From Candidatus Abyssobacteria bacterium SURF_5 (GTDB lineage Bacteria > Abyssobacteria > SURF-5): a stretch of 44,969 nt of DNA. The notes beneath the pieces were generated by a model. That model made no database searches and was not told where the DNA came from. It saw only the letters and a program-made list of their open reading frames with translations. The stretch covers positions 1 through 44,969 of the forward strand of contig QZKU01000122.1 of assembly GCA_003598085.1 (NCBI GenBank), written 5' to 3'. Each line of letters begins with the position of its first letter. The first letter of the stretch is position 1. Shown piece after piece: positions 8,874-17,039 of the stretch. Position numbers and translations under genes: made by a program.

Positions 8874-10433
8874 TTATATCTTTGTCTCCCTGCCTTTCCA
8901 GTAGGGTTCCTTTATGATTTTCTTGAGTATCTTGCCCGTATCAGTTTTCGGAAGATCGTCCACGAAATCAACCGACCGCGGCACCTTGTAACCTGCCAGA
9001 TGCTCCCGGCAGTAGCTAATGATCTCTTCCGCGGAGGCTTTCTCGCGTTCCTTAAGCACTATGACCGCTTTCACCGACTCGCCCCACTCGTCATCGGGAA
9101 CGCCGATGACTGCAGCCTCGAGCACTTTCGGGTGCCGGTAGAGGATGCCCTCGATCTCTGCCGGATAAATGTTCTCGCCGCCGCTGATGATCATGTCGAA
9201 CTTGCGGTCGACAAGATAATAGAATCCGTCTTCATCCATGCGCGCCATGTCGCCACTGTAGAACCAGCCGCCCTTGAACGATTTCTTCGTCGACTTCTCA
9301 TCCTTGTAATATTCGGTCACTTTCCCAAGGGTTGCGCCCTCTCTCGGCCTCGAGATGAACTGGCCCACCTGCCCCACCGGGACCTCGTTGCCGTCATCGT
9401 CGACCAATTTGATCTCGATCGTCGGAAGCGCCCGCCCAACGGAGCCGGGCCGCGCAAGCTGCTCCTCGGGCGGAAGATACGTGACCAATCCGGCCTCGGT
9501 GCCTCCATACAGCTCGTGGAGGCCCGCCGAAGGAAAATTCTCCACAATCCATTTCTTCGTCGAAAATGGAAGCGGAGCGGATGATTGAATCAGGCTCTTC
9601 ATTGCAGATGTATCGTATTTTTCAAAGACGTCCGGCGGCATGTTCTTGAGGCGGTTATACATGGTCGGCACCATCGAGGAGAAGTTGGCCTTGTATTTCT
9701 CGATGAGGCGCAGCGCTTCCTCCGGCCGGAACCGCTCCATGACGACGACGGTCTGCCCGCCATAATGGCTGACGGTCGACGTATTGATTGCGTTCATGTG
9801 GAACAGGGGCATCGTCAGCAACTGGACCGCGTTTTCGTCCAGCCGCAGCAGACCGAACAGCGACAGCATCTTGATATCCCAATCACCGTGCGGGGTGATT
9901 GCGCCTTTGGGAAAGCCCGTCGTTCCTGAAGTATACCCAATAAAGAGGGGATCCCCCGGCTGATTCTCGACACCCGGCTCGGCGGCGGATGCTTTCCGGA
10001 GAAGCTGTTCATAAGGGTGCATTCCGGCCGGACAATCTTCCCCCAAATGGATGTAGTTGGTCGCCGCTACCTTCGGCAGTTGCTTCATAATGGGCGTCAG
10101 CTTCTCGAGAAATTCCGACGAGACGACCACGGCCGAGGCGTCGGAATTATCGATGACATACCGCATTTCCTCCGGCGCGAGCCGCCAGTTGACCGGCACG
10201 AGCGTTATGCCCGCCTTGATCAATCCGTGGATGATCTCCAGAAATTCTGTCCGGTTTCGCATGATAACCGCCACCCGCTCCCTGCGCTTGAGACCAAGCG
10301 ACATCAGTGCGTTCCCGAAGCGGGCCGCTCGCTCATTGATCTCCTTGTATGTCGTCTGTTTATCGTTGAAGATGATGGCTGGTTTATCAGGGAATTCCTC
10401 TGCGTTCAGCTTCAGCTTGATTCCCAGGTCCAT
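8874..10433 (-). CDS. Acyl-CoA synthetase (AMP-forming)
   Basis: ANL-superfamily adenylating enzyme that activates a carboxylic acid as acyl-AMP and transfers it to CoA. The 519 residues are the full length usual for the family. Visible motifs, in order: the P-loop YTSGTTGFPKGA (about 168-179), the LYGGTEAG A5-type motif, YSGDMARMDEDGFYYLVDRK, GGENIYPAEIE and the C-terminal catalytic-lysine motif PKTDTGKILKK. The start has an AGAGGAGG site and a good promoter lies 50-90 bases upstream. It resembles medium/long-chain or aryl fatty-acid CoA ligases. The substrate cannot be told by reading. An enoyl-CoA hydratase 3 kb upstream on the same strand would suit fatty-acid breakdown. Confidence 0.9.
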   Translation of the reverse strand: MDLGIKLKLNAEEFPDKPAIIFNDKQTTYKEINERAARFGNALMSLGLKRRERVAVIMRNRTEFLEIIHGLIKAGITLVPVNWRLAPEEMRYVIDNSDASAVVVSSEFLEKLTPIMKQLPKVAATNYIHLGEDCPAGMHPYEQLLRKASAAEPGVENQPGDPLFIGYTSGTTGFPKGAITPHGDWDIKMLSLFGLLRLDENAVQLLTMPLFHMNAINTSTVSHYGGQTVVVMERFRPEEALRLIEKYKANFSSMVPTMYNRLKNMPPDVFEKYDTSAMKSLIQSSAPLPFSTKKWIVENFPSAGLHELYGGTEAGLVTYLPPEEQLARPGSVGRALPTIEIKLVDDDGNEVPVGQVGQFISRPREGATLGKVTEYYKDEKSTKKSFKGGWFYSGDMARMDEDGFYYLVDRKFDMIISGGENIYPAEIEGILYRHPKVLEAAVIGVPDDEWGESVKAVIVLKEREKASAEEIISYCREHLAGYKVPRSVDFVDDLPKTDTGKILKKIIKEPYWKGRETKI

Positions 10434-10490
10434 GGACGGCGCCTCCTCTTTTTCAAAGCTGATTCAATCCTCGTATTTTCGGCAGGGGTA

Positions 10491-10520
10491 ATTCTATCAG
10501 AAGCGAATTTGGGATTTCAA
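10491..10520 (-). promoter_or_regulatory. Sigma-70-like promoter of the acyl-CoA synthetase gene
   Basis: Read on the - strand: -35 TTGAAA (10520-10515), 18-base spacer, extended -10 TGATAGAAT (hexamer 10496-10491). Each hexamer differs from consensus at one position. Transcription would start near 10484, giving a leader of about 50 bases before the ATG at 10433. Confidence 0.6.
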
Positions 10521-10724
10521 CACGCAGTGAAGGTGTCGGTCGCGACGAAGACTGTGAAGGTGTCTGCGGAGCCGGTCCCTTCGCTTGGGCTATCCCCACC
10601 GCAGGGAATCGGGCGAATCAACTGTTGGACAATTTTCACAACGGATGCTCGGCATTGGTCAAGTGTTTGGATGCAAATCAAGAGACTGATCTTCAATGGT
10701 TAACGATGAGGGGATATGGCACGC

Positions 10725-13109
10725 TCAATGGCTGGTGTTGGGAACGAGGGCGCGCAGAACGCGGCGCAGGCTGAAGAAGGATTGCTTGAACGGATCGCGC
10801 TTGAATACGCTTTCGACGGCCGCGCGTTCAACGAGGACAAGGGCGATCTCCTCTGCGTCCTTGGGAATGACATAGAACCGCTTGCTCCATTCGCCGGTCT
10901 CTCCCATCATGTAGCCCTCGAGCAGCTCGCCGTCCTTGAAGAAAACTTCGACCGGATATCCGATGGGCCGGCCCGACCCAAGCAGGCGATCCAGCGAAAA
11001 CCGCTCGGCTTTGCGGATGAAGGTGACCATTTTCAATTCGTTGAAGTTGATGCTCATTTTCGAGTTGAGCGATGGCGCATTTATCGGGAGGAAATCGAAG
11101 TTGGGGGAATCGATATCCCACGAGATCAGTGTCCCGCGCAAATTGGCCCCGTCGGCGTAATGCACCACCGTCTCGCGATAGACTTCGGGCCGCTTGTAGA
11201 CAAAGACAAATTCGCCGATGGTCAGCTTGTCGCAGTCGCTGATCTCCTTTTGGCGACTGTAGGTGATATCGTTGACTTTGATCTGGTTGCCCTCGAGCGG
11301 TTGAATGAATATGATAATGCTCGCGTCGATCTTGGTCGTCATGATCTTGGCCTGAATATCCGCAACCGACGGGTGCGGCAGCACAATATCCGCTTTTCTG
11401 CTGCGGCCGATTGTCAGCGAGTTGCGCTTCTTCAGTTTTCCCAGGCGCTGCAGATTGAAGTAGCGTATCCTGTGCTTGGTTGGGTTCTTGGCAATCTCAA
11501 GCATTCCGACGAGATCGGTCGTAACAAAGAAGTAGCGTTTCACCAGGTAAACGAAAAACCACAGGATCGCCAGCGGAACCAGCACCTTCGCCAACTTCAA
11601 CGACAATTGCACCAATGCGGTTGCCGCACCGCTTACCCGAGCATACGCCGGGTTCATTGCCAGTTCGCGCCGGCCCCAGGCCGAAATGTCCGGCCGCGTA
11701 TAGAATCTGATCGGGATGGCGGCCGGGGTGACTTTGGCCTTGCTGTTGTCGACCAGGAACGAGATGAATCCCTTCACCTCCCAGCCGTCCTCGGGCAGCA
11801 TCGCCTCGTTCACCAGCAGGCACAGGTCGGCGATCACCTTTCCTTCCTCTTTTCGGAACTGCGGCTGCAGCTCGATTCCCTCGGGTAAAGTGAAACTGCT
11901 TTTCATTTGGATCGATTCCGTCGGGACATCCCCGGTGACAACCAGTGGCGTACTCTCGAGGTACTGACCGCCGGAAACGATGGGGCCGAACACGACCGTC
12001 TTCCGCTCCACCGCCTTCACAAATTCGCCCACAAGCTGCCCGCGGATCTCCCGGGCGAATGACGATTCCTGCGAAGCCCGGTTTTGCAGCGTCGCGTGAT
12101 ACTGAGTGTCAAATGTTTTCTCGATCGTCTCGGCCTGGGCCGCAATCTTCGAAACCTCCGCCCGCACTCGCGCCTCCAGCGCCAGTTGCGGCGGCTGGAT
12201 TTCGAGTAATTTGTCCGATGGAAGCACAAAGCTGACACGGCACACGTATGAGCCGGTGCGGTCCGGAAGCGATATCTGGAACGCCTGCGTCCACGGCTTG
12301 CTGTCGCAAACAACCACAGGCGGCTTAACGGGGACCGAGGCCGTATAGTTCCCCCGCTCCTCGTCGATCACCTCGGCCACTACCGAGAATGAGGTGCCCC
12401 AGACACCGGCGGAATCGGGAGTAAACGTGACGGTGAACTCGGTTTCGTTTTGCGGCAATGTCAGTGATCCGAGATCGCGTCCCGCCGCTTCCACTCTCAG
12501 CAGCATGTGGTTGCGCTTGGCCCAGTCCATGAACCAGTCCATCTCCTGGTGGGTTTCCGTCTCGATTGGTTTTTGAAACACGAACCAGTTATGGTCGGGC
12601 ATCCGGTTGGAATGTTCCTCTTTGAGCGACGAGAATGTTATCAGATTCGGAATGTCCTTCGGCGGGTTGTCCTTGTCATCACTGAGCCACATCAGCGTCC
12701 GCTCTGCATCGGGATCCTCCTCATAAAACTGCTCCATTTCGCGGAGACCCCGCTCCATCGCCATCGGCAGATTGGTGTTCAAATCAACCGGCGAGAGCAT
12801 ATCAACTTCGGAAAGAATGCGCCCGATGGTGTGCGACGACTTGACGCGCGAACGGATGAGAAGGTTCGATTTTTCTCCAAACGTGATTACCGTCACCCGG
12901 TCGCCGACCTGCGCCGAGGAGATAAATTGCTTCGCTTCGGCCTTTGCGGTATCAAACAGATCGAACATGCTCGAACTGACGTCGAGCACCACAACCAGGT
13001 CGCGGGATTTCGCAGTCGACGCCTCTGTCGGCCACAGCAATACTGCTGCGAGCGCGAACAGAATTGCGACGAGTCCGCATCGATATCTTCCGCTTATGGG
13101 ATCAGTCAT
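10725..13109 (-). CDS. VWA-domain membrane protein with cytoplasmic FHA-like and twin beta domains
   Basis: A 794-residue protein from the ATG at 13109, chosen because it begins a signal peptide (about 1-32, ending WPTEASTA); the open frame extends 34 codons further upstream. A von Willebrand A domain follows at once with a complete MIDAS: DVSSS (Asp43, Ser45, Ser47), the LNTNLP threonine loop and LSDDKD. Ig-like beta sequence fills the middle. A transmembrane helix lies near 505-530. After it comes an FHA-like domain (about 562-640; LTIGRSRKADIVLPHPSV) whose conserved His after the Ser is missing. Two copies of a small beta domain then follow (about 648-700 and 718-775), each with a (Y/K)DG...L.G core. 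Probably an envelope-to-cytoplasm signalling or scaffold protein; partner unknown. Confidence 0.8.
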   Translation of the reverse strand: MTDPISGRYRCGLVAILFALAAVLLWPTEASTAKSRDLVVVLDVSSSMFDLFDTAKAEAKQFISSAQVGDRVTVITFGEKSNLLIRSRVKSSHTIGRILSEVDMLSPVDLNTNLPMAMERGLREMEQFYEEDPDAERTLMWLSDDKDNPPKDIPNLITFSSLKEEHSNRMPDHNWFVFQKPIETETHQEMDWFMDWAKRNHMLLRVEAAGRDLGSLTLPQNETEFTVTFTPDSAGVWGTSFSVVAEVIDEERGNYTASVPVKPPVVVCDSKPWTQAFQISLPDRTGSYVCRVSFVLPSDKLLEIQPPQLALEARVRAEVSKIAAQAETIEKTFDTQYHATLQNRASQESSFAREIRGQLVGEFVKAVERKTVVFGPIVSGGQYLESTPLVVTGDVPTESIQMKSSFTLPEGIELQPQFRKEEGKVIADLCLLVNEAMLPEDGWEVKGFISFLVDNSKAKVTPAAIPIRFYTRPDISAWGRRELAMNPAYARVSGAATALVQLSLKLAKVLVPLAILWFFVYLVKRYFFVTTDLVGMLEIAKNPTKHRIRYFNLQRLGKLKKRNSLTIGRSRKADIVLPHPSVADIQAKIMTTKIDASIIIFIQPLEGNQIKVNDITYSRQKEISDCDKLTIGEFVFVYKRPEVYRETVVHYADGANLRGTLISWDIDSPNFDFLPINAPSLNSKMSINFNELKMVTFIRKAERFSLDRLLGSGRPIGYPVEVFFKDGELLEGYMMGETGEWSKRFYVIPKDAEEIALVLVERAAVESVFKRDPFKQSFFSLRRVLRALVPNTSH

Positions 13110-13429
13110 TTCCGTTTCCCAGTTTCGCAGAGAACGGCTTTGAATTGATGCTTGTGTGCCTCTACCCGACAAGAAGCATATGTAGGCTAATCTCAAAAGA
13201 GCATCATCCATGCCTGACGGACACGCGGAGATGCGTGTTGGCGTGGTTCCTTCATAAGCTTTTTAGATTCAATGGCTTAAGTATTTTTGAAATGAAGAGA
13301 GCGGGGAAATGACTGCAGGAAAAATGCGGGATAATTACAGGATCGTCATCTTTGAATTCATTTCTGAAATAACGGGATGGTTCCTTTTATCACGTTTCCG
13401 GTAGAAAAACTTTGCATCGCGATGCGCGG
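13110..13429. other. Intergenic region between enoyl-CoA hydratase and VWA genes
   Basis: About 320 bases without a supported gene. It must hold the promoter of the VWA gene (- strand), but I see no convincing hexamer pair. It contains an inverted repeat ACACGC (about 13218-13223) / GCGTGT and, just past the enoyl-CoA hydratase stop, a palindrome GCATCGCGATGC followed on the - strand by AAAGTTTTT. The latter could be a weak terminator for that gene. Confidence 0.4.
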
Positions 13430-14212
13430 TTACCGGCCTTTGAATTCCGGAGGGCGTTTCTGCAGAAAAGCCATGACGCCCTCCATCGCGTCTTCGGTGG
13501 CGGAAACGAGAACGACATTGTCGGCCTCAATCTCAAGAGCCTTCTCGATATCGGTTTCTAATCCCCGATTGACAGAATCGATGATCATTTTGACCGCGAC
13601 CGGCGCCTGCTGCGCGAGTCGGCGCGCAAGAGCTTTAGCCTCTTCAAGCAATGATGCGCCGGCGCAGACGGTGTTCACCAAACCGATTTCGGCGGCGCGC
13701 CGGGCGGGAACCCGGTCGCCGAGGAGCAGGAGCTCGAAGGCCCGCGCTCGGCCTATGAGCCGCGGCAGCCGCTGGGTTCCACCATAGCCGGGAATGATGC
13801 CAAGGTTTATCTCCGGTTGTCCGATCGAGGCGCCTTCGGCGATCAGACGCAGGTGGCAGGCCATCGCTAATTCACAGCCGCCCCCGAAAGCATATCCATT
13901 AATAGCGGCAATCACCGGTTTGGGGAACCGCTCGATCCGCGTGAACACGCGGTGGCGCAACATCGCGGCTTCCTTCACACGTCCCTCGGCGAAGGCCTCG
14001 CCGAATTCGGCCACGTCGGCGCCGGCGGAAAACGCTTTTTCGCCCGCACCCGTCAGAATCAGCGCTCGAATCCCATTGTCATTCTCGATCTCGGTTAGAA
14101 GACGATCGAGTTCCTCCGTCAGGCGCTGATTTATCGGGTTCATGGGAGGCCGGTTAAACGTTACAACCGCGATTTGTCCTTCAGGCTGCACAACAAGCGT
14201 TTCATATGACAT
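13430..14212 (-). CDS. Enoyl-CoA hydratase/isomerase (crotonase family)
   Basis: Hydrates or isomerises 2-enoyl-CoA thioesters. The start at 14212 is chosen because a perfect AGGAGG sits five bases upstream and the product then begins MSYETLVVQPEGQIAVVTFN, exactly like crotonases; an upstream in-frame start would overlap leuA. The 260-residue length is typical. The oxyanion-hole motifs ALILTGAGEKAFSAGADV (about 50-67) and AINGYAFGGGCELAMACHLR are present. The catalytic Glu positions fit QPEINLGIIPGYGGTQRLPR, which has the Glu of the hydratase family. It lies 47 bases after leuA on the same strand and may be co-transcribed with it. Substrate is unknown; short-chain or branched-chain degradation are both possible. 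Confidence 0.9.
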   Translation of the reverse strand: MSYETLVVQPEGQIAVVTFNRPPMNPINQRLTEELDRLLTEIENDNGIRALILTGAGEKAFSAGADVAEFGEAFAEGRVKEAAMLRHRVFTRIERFPKPVIAAINGYAFGGGCELAMACHLRLIAEGASIGQPEINLGIIPGYGGTQRLPRLIGRARAFELLLLGDRVPARRAAEIGLVNTVCAGASLLEEAKALARRLAQQAPVAVKMIIDSVNRGLETDIEKALEIEADNVVLVSATEDAMEGVMAFLQKRPPEFKGR

Positions 14213-14259
14213 GAATTCCTCCTGACATGGCGGCAGGCGCCTGTCGACGGGCTTGCCCA

Positions 14260-15789
14260 TCACTTCTTGTGATTGTTCCGATTCTGGAGCGAGAGCCATT
14301 TGTTGAGCGCGTTCAGGAACGCTTTGGCGCTGGCCTCGATGATGTCGGTGCTCAGGCCGTGTCCGGTTACCGAATCCTCCTGGAATCGCACTTTCACGAA
14401 GGCTTCGCCCATGGCGTCCTTGCCGATAGTGACCGCATTGATCGAATACTCGAGCAGGCGCCCCGCCACGCCGGTGATGCGCTCGATGGTTTTGTATGCC
14501 GCATCAACGGGGCCGTCGCCGACGGCGGAATCCAGGACCGAATCGCCGTTCTTCCTCAATTGCACGGTCGCAGTCGCTTTGGTATTGCTTCCGCTGGTGG
14601 TCTGCAGGTATTCGAGCACGTACACCTCTTCGACGAGGTCGAGAACATCCTCGACAATGGCCATCAAATCCTCGTCGCCGACTTCCTTCTTCTTATCCGC
14701 AAGATCGATGAATTTATTATAAACCTCTTTGAGCTGTTCGTCGTTCAGCTTGAATCCGATCGCCTCGCAGCGCGCCGAAAGGCCATGCTTGCCCGAGTGC
14801 TTGCCCAGCACGATTGAGCTTTGCGGGACACCGACGGATTCGGGCGTCATTATCTCGTACGTGAGCGCCTGCTTGATGACGCCGTCCTGATGCACGCCCG
14901 ACTCGTGCGCGAAAGCGTTCTTGCCGACAATCGGCTTGTTGCGCGGGATCACCAGCCCGGTCAGCGTGCTGAGCAGCTTCGACGTGCGGTAGATCTCCTG
15001 GCTGTTGATGCCGGTGTAGAACGGCAACTGGTCCTCGCGCGTTCGGAGCGCCATCACGATTTCCTCGAGCGCGGCGTTTCCGGCGCGTTCGCCGATGCCG
15101 TTAATGGTGCACTCGACCTGGCGCGCGCCGAAACGGACCGCGGCCAGGCTGTTTGCAACCGCCATCCCCAGATCGTTGTGGCAATGCGTGCTCAGGATCG
15201 CGCGGTCGATGTTGGGCACTCCTTCCCGTATCTTGCGAAACAGAGCGCCGATCTCGGCCGGAATCGCATACCCGACAGTATCGGGCACATTGACCACGGT
15301 GGCGCCGGCATCGATCACCGCACGGAGGATCTGGCACAGATAGTCGGCATCACTGCGGGTGGCGTCCTCGCATGAGAACTCCACGTCGCCGGTAAACCGG
15401 CGGGCGTAAGTGACCGCGCCGACGGCGTCCTCGAGCACCTGTTCCCGCGTCTTTCGCAGCTTATGTTTCAGGTGGATGTCGGAGGTGGCGATAAAAACGT
15501 GGATGCGCGGGCGAGCGGCCTCCTTGATGGCCTCCCATGCGGCATCAATGTCGGCTTTGTTGGTGCGCGCAAGACCGGCAACCGCCGCCCGTTTGATCGT
15601 ACCCGCTATCTTGCGGACAGACTCGAGCTCGCCTCGCGACGCAATCGGGAATCCGGCTTCCAGCACGTCCACGCCGAGCTTTTCGAGCTGGAGCGCCATG
15701 CGGATTTTTTCATCGATCGTCATCGCCGCGCCGGGCGACTGCTCGCCGTCCCGGAGTGTTGTATCGAAGATATATATTTGCTCACCCAT
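14260..15789 (-). CDS. leuA: 2-isopropylmalate synthase
   Basis: First committed enzyme of leucine biosynthesis: condenses acetyl-CoA with 2-ketoisovalerate. The 509-residue protein has the DRE-TIM catalytic barrel with FDTTLRDGEQSPG at the N-terminus, STHCHNDLGMAVANS (metal-binding His pair) and the NGIGERAGNAALEEI signature. The linker carries HESGVHQDG, and the C-terminal allosteric LeuA-dimer domain (about 385-500) carries the glycine-rich and VTIGKDAMGEAFVKVRF stretches, so it is likely feedback-inhibited by leucine. Citramalate synthase and homocitrate synthase are related, but length and motif set fit bacterial LeuA. A GAGG site precedes the ATG. A promoter, a Leu-rich leader peptide and hairpins lie upstream. 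No leuBCD is in the window. Confidence 0.93.
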   Translation of the reverse strand: MGEQIYIFDTTLRDGEQSPGAAMTIDEKIRMALQLEKLGVDVLEAGFPIASRGELESVRKIAGTIKRAAVAGLARTNKADIDAAWEAIKEAARPRIHVFIATSDIHLKHKLRKTREQVLEDAVGAVTYARRFTGDVEFSCEDATRSDADYLCQILRAVIDAGATVVNVPDTVGYAIPAEIGALFRKIREGVPNIDRAILSTHCHNDLGMAVANSLAAVRFGARQVECTINGIGERAGNAALEEIVMALRTREDQLPFYTGINSQEIYRTSKLLSTLTGLVIPRNKPIVGKNAFAHESGVHQDGVIKQALTYEIMTPESVGVPQSSIVLGKHSGKHGLSARCEAIGFKLNDEQLKEVYNKFIDLADKKKEVGDEDLMAIVEDVLDLVEEVYVLEYLQTTSGSNTKATATVQLRKNGDSVLDSAVGDGPVDAAYKTIERITGVAGRLLEYSINAVTIGKDAMGEAFVKVRFQEDSVTGHGLSTDIIEASAKAFLNALNKWLSLQNRNNHKK

Positions 15790-15806
15790 AAAATAACCTC
15801 GATTTT

Positions 15807-15823
15807 TAAAAGAGAACGCTCTT
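15807..15823 (-). promoter_or_regulatory. Weak hairpin with U run just before leuA (candidate attenuator terminator)
   Basis: On the - strand AAGAG-CGTT-CTCTT (15823-15810) is followed by further T residues and A/T-rich sequence, immediately before the leuA ribosome site. The stem is only 5 bp, so it is at best a weak terminator or a hairpin limiting ribosome access. It is included because of its place at the end of the Leu leader. Confidence 0.3.
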
Positions 15824-15872
15824 CTACTGATTCAGAATTTTTAGTGGTCGGAGTACTATTTTTTTATCTCAG

Positions 15873-15892
15873 TTCGCGGGCTTACCCGCGAA
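15873..15892 (-). promoter_or_regulatory. Leader hairpin enclosing the stop codon of the Leu leader peptide
   Basis: TTCGCGGG and CCCGCGAA form a perfect 8-bp stem with the 4-base loop TAAG. The TAA stop codon of the leader ORF (15884-15882) is the loop, and the 5' arm is the last codons CTT-CGC-GGG. A ribosome finishing the leader would melt this stem, while one stalled on the upstream Leu codons would not. Confidence 0.65.
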
Positions 15893-15992
15893 GTAACAGG
15901 AGGCTAAGAAGGAGGGATAGCGCGAGACCTTCATGGATGCACCGCATCCATGACTTTCGGAGCGAGGAATATACGAAATAAGTTGAGTCCAT
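15882..15992 (-). CDS. leuL: Leucine-rich leader peptide of leuA (36 codons; inner start at 15947 gives 21)
   Basis: A short ORF in the leuA leader, too short for ordinary gene callers. From the inner ATG (15947-15945) it encodes MRCIHEGLALSLLLSLLLLR followed by Gly and TAA. Nine of the twelve codons from 15926 to 15891 are Leu, using CTC, CTA, CTC, CTT, CTT, CTC, CTG, TTA, CTT. The stop codon lies in the loop of an 8-bp hairpin. The outer ATG (15992-15990) sits seven bases after the predicted -10, so that version would be leaderless. The inner ATG is buried in a 10-bp hairpin and has no strong ribosome site. The layout is that of an amino-acid-sensing attenuator leader controlling leucine synthesis; function is inferred from codon content and position. 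Confidence 0.75.
   Translation of the reverse strand: MDSTYFVYSSLRKSWMRCIHEGLALSLLLSLLLLRG
15931..15953 (-). promoter_or_regulatory. Perfect inverted repeat early in the leuA leader
   Basis: TCATGGATGC, a 3-base loop, then GCATCCATGA: a 10-bp stem directly before the run of Leu codons. It contains the inner ATG (15947-15945) of the leader ORF, so folding could mask that start or mark a pause site for RNA polymerase, as hairpin 1:2 does in classical attenuators. Confidence 0.6.
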
Positions 15993-15999
15993 GCCGATT

Positions 16000-16028
16000 A
16001 TTATACAGAAACGGCGCCGGTGCGTCAA
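16000..16028 (-). promoter_or_regulatory. Near-consensus sigma-70 promoter of the leuL-leuA transcript
   Basis: On the - strand: -35 TTGACG (16028-16023), 17-base spacer, -10 TATAAT (16005-16000, perfect). Only one of twelve hexamer bases departs from consensus. The start point is expected near 15993, giving a leader of about 200 bases before leuA. The -35 overlaps the stop codon of the upstream hydrolase gene. Confidence 0.75.
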
Positions 16029-16870
16029 ATCTTTTTCTCAGGATAGCCGGGGGAAGGTTTCCCGCAAGCGTTTTCATCCCTGCAAGTGAACTTTCTCAGA
16101 AATTCCAGAATTACCCTGTTGCATTCATCCGGACTCTTCAAATAGGCGCCGTGGCTGCCCTTGTATTCGTACAAGTATGAGCCGGGAATCGTGTCGCGCA
16201 TTTTCTCGGCGTACGAAAACGGGATCACCTTGTCGTCTCGGGAATGCAGAATGAGAGTCGGCGCCTTGATCTCGTGCAGCCGATGCGTGATATTGACCGC
16301 TGAAACCTCGCGCAACGTCTCGATCGCGACATGCGGCTTGCCTTTCGCCACAAGCTGCTTGTTCCACTCAGTTATCTCCGGCTGTGCTTCGTCGGCAAGT
16401 TGGCCCGAAAACATCTCGGCGAACGCAGGCATCCCCTCGCGCCGAATGAAATCAGTGACAAGATCGATGTCCATCCGGCCGACCGGCTCGCTGCGCGTCG
16501 CCCACAGGATAAGCGAATTCACCCGCTCCGGGTGCGCCAGCGCAAACAGTTGCGCAATGATTCCTCCAAATGACTGCCCCAGTATGTGGGCCTTGCGGAT
16601 TCCGATGATGTCGTACAATCCCTCGATGTCACGGATGTACTCGTCAAACCGGTACCCCCTGCGCGGCTTCGACGATTGTCCGAATCCGCGAAGGTCTGGC
16701 GCCACGACTGCGACGTCCCGCGCAAAATAGGGAATCTGCCTCACCCAGCTTTCCTTGCAGCCCATCCACCCGTGCAGCAGGATGAGATGTTGTTTTCCGC
16801 CGAGCCAGGGATCAAGAAAGTCGGCGAGAAGATAGCATATCTCGATCCCATTAACTGAGGCCGTAGGCAC
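16025..16870 (-). CDS. Alpha/beta-fold hydrolase
   Basis: Serine hydrolase of 281 residues with a GTG start. Motifs: the oxyanion HGW loop in LILLHGWMGCKESW, APDLRGFGQSSKP, the nucleophile elbow GQSFGG, the acid in LILHSRDDKVIPF and the catalytic His in KGSHGAYLKSP. Overall layout resembles proline iminopeptidases, haloperoxidases and other AB-hydrolase-1 enzymes. No signal peptide, so it acts in the cytoplasm. Substrate cannot be told. It ends where the leuA promoter begins, and a divergent ABC transporter gene starts 170 bases away on the other side. One of four alpha/beta hydrolases in the window. Confidence 0.85.
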   Translation of the reverse strand: MPTASVNGIEICYLLADFLDPWLGGKQHLILLHGWMGCKESWVRQIPYFARDVAVVAPDLRGFGQSSKPRRGYRFDEYIRDIEGLYDIIGIRKAHILGQSFGGIIAQLFALAHPERVNSLILWATRSEPVGRMDIDLVTDFIRREGMPAFAEMFSGQLADEAQPEITEWNKQLVAKGKPHVAIETLREVSAVNITHRLHEIKAPTLILHSRDDKVIPFSYAEKMRDTIPGSYLYEYKGSHGAYLKSPDECNRVILEFLRKFTCRDENACGKPSPGYPEKKI

Positions 16871-17039
16871 GCTGACTGATCTCCAACTCGCCCGAAATGT
16901 TTACAAGAATTTGTTTCAGAAGAAGATTGTAATCCAACTGAAGCCGGCTTGCAAGCGCTTGACCACATCCGTGCGGCGATGAAGAAATCAAATTCTCCCC
17001 GCCATTGAAAAAAACCCGCGAATATATCACAATTAGGAT

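Noticed and set aside
15790-15990. T-box riboswitch in the leuA leader
   Set aside because: No AGGGTGGNACCGCG-type T-box sequence occurs on the - strand; the Leu-rich ORF explains the leader better.
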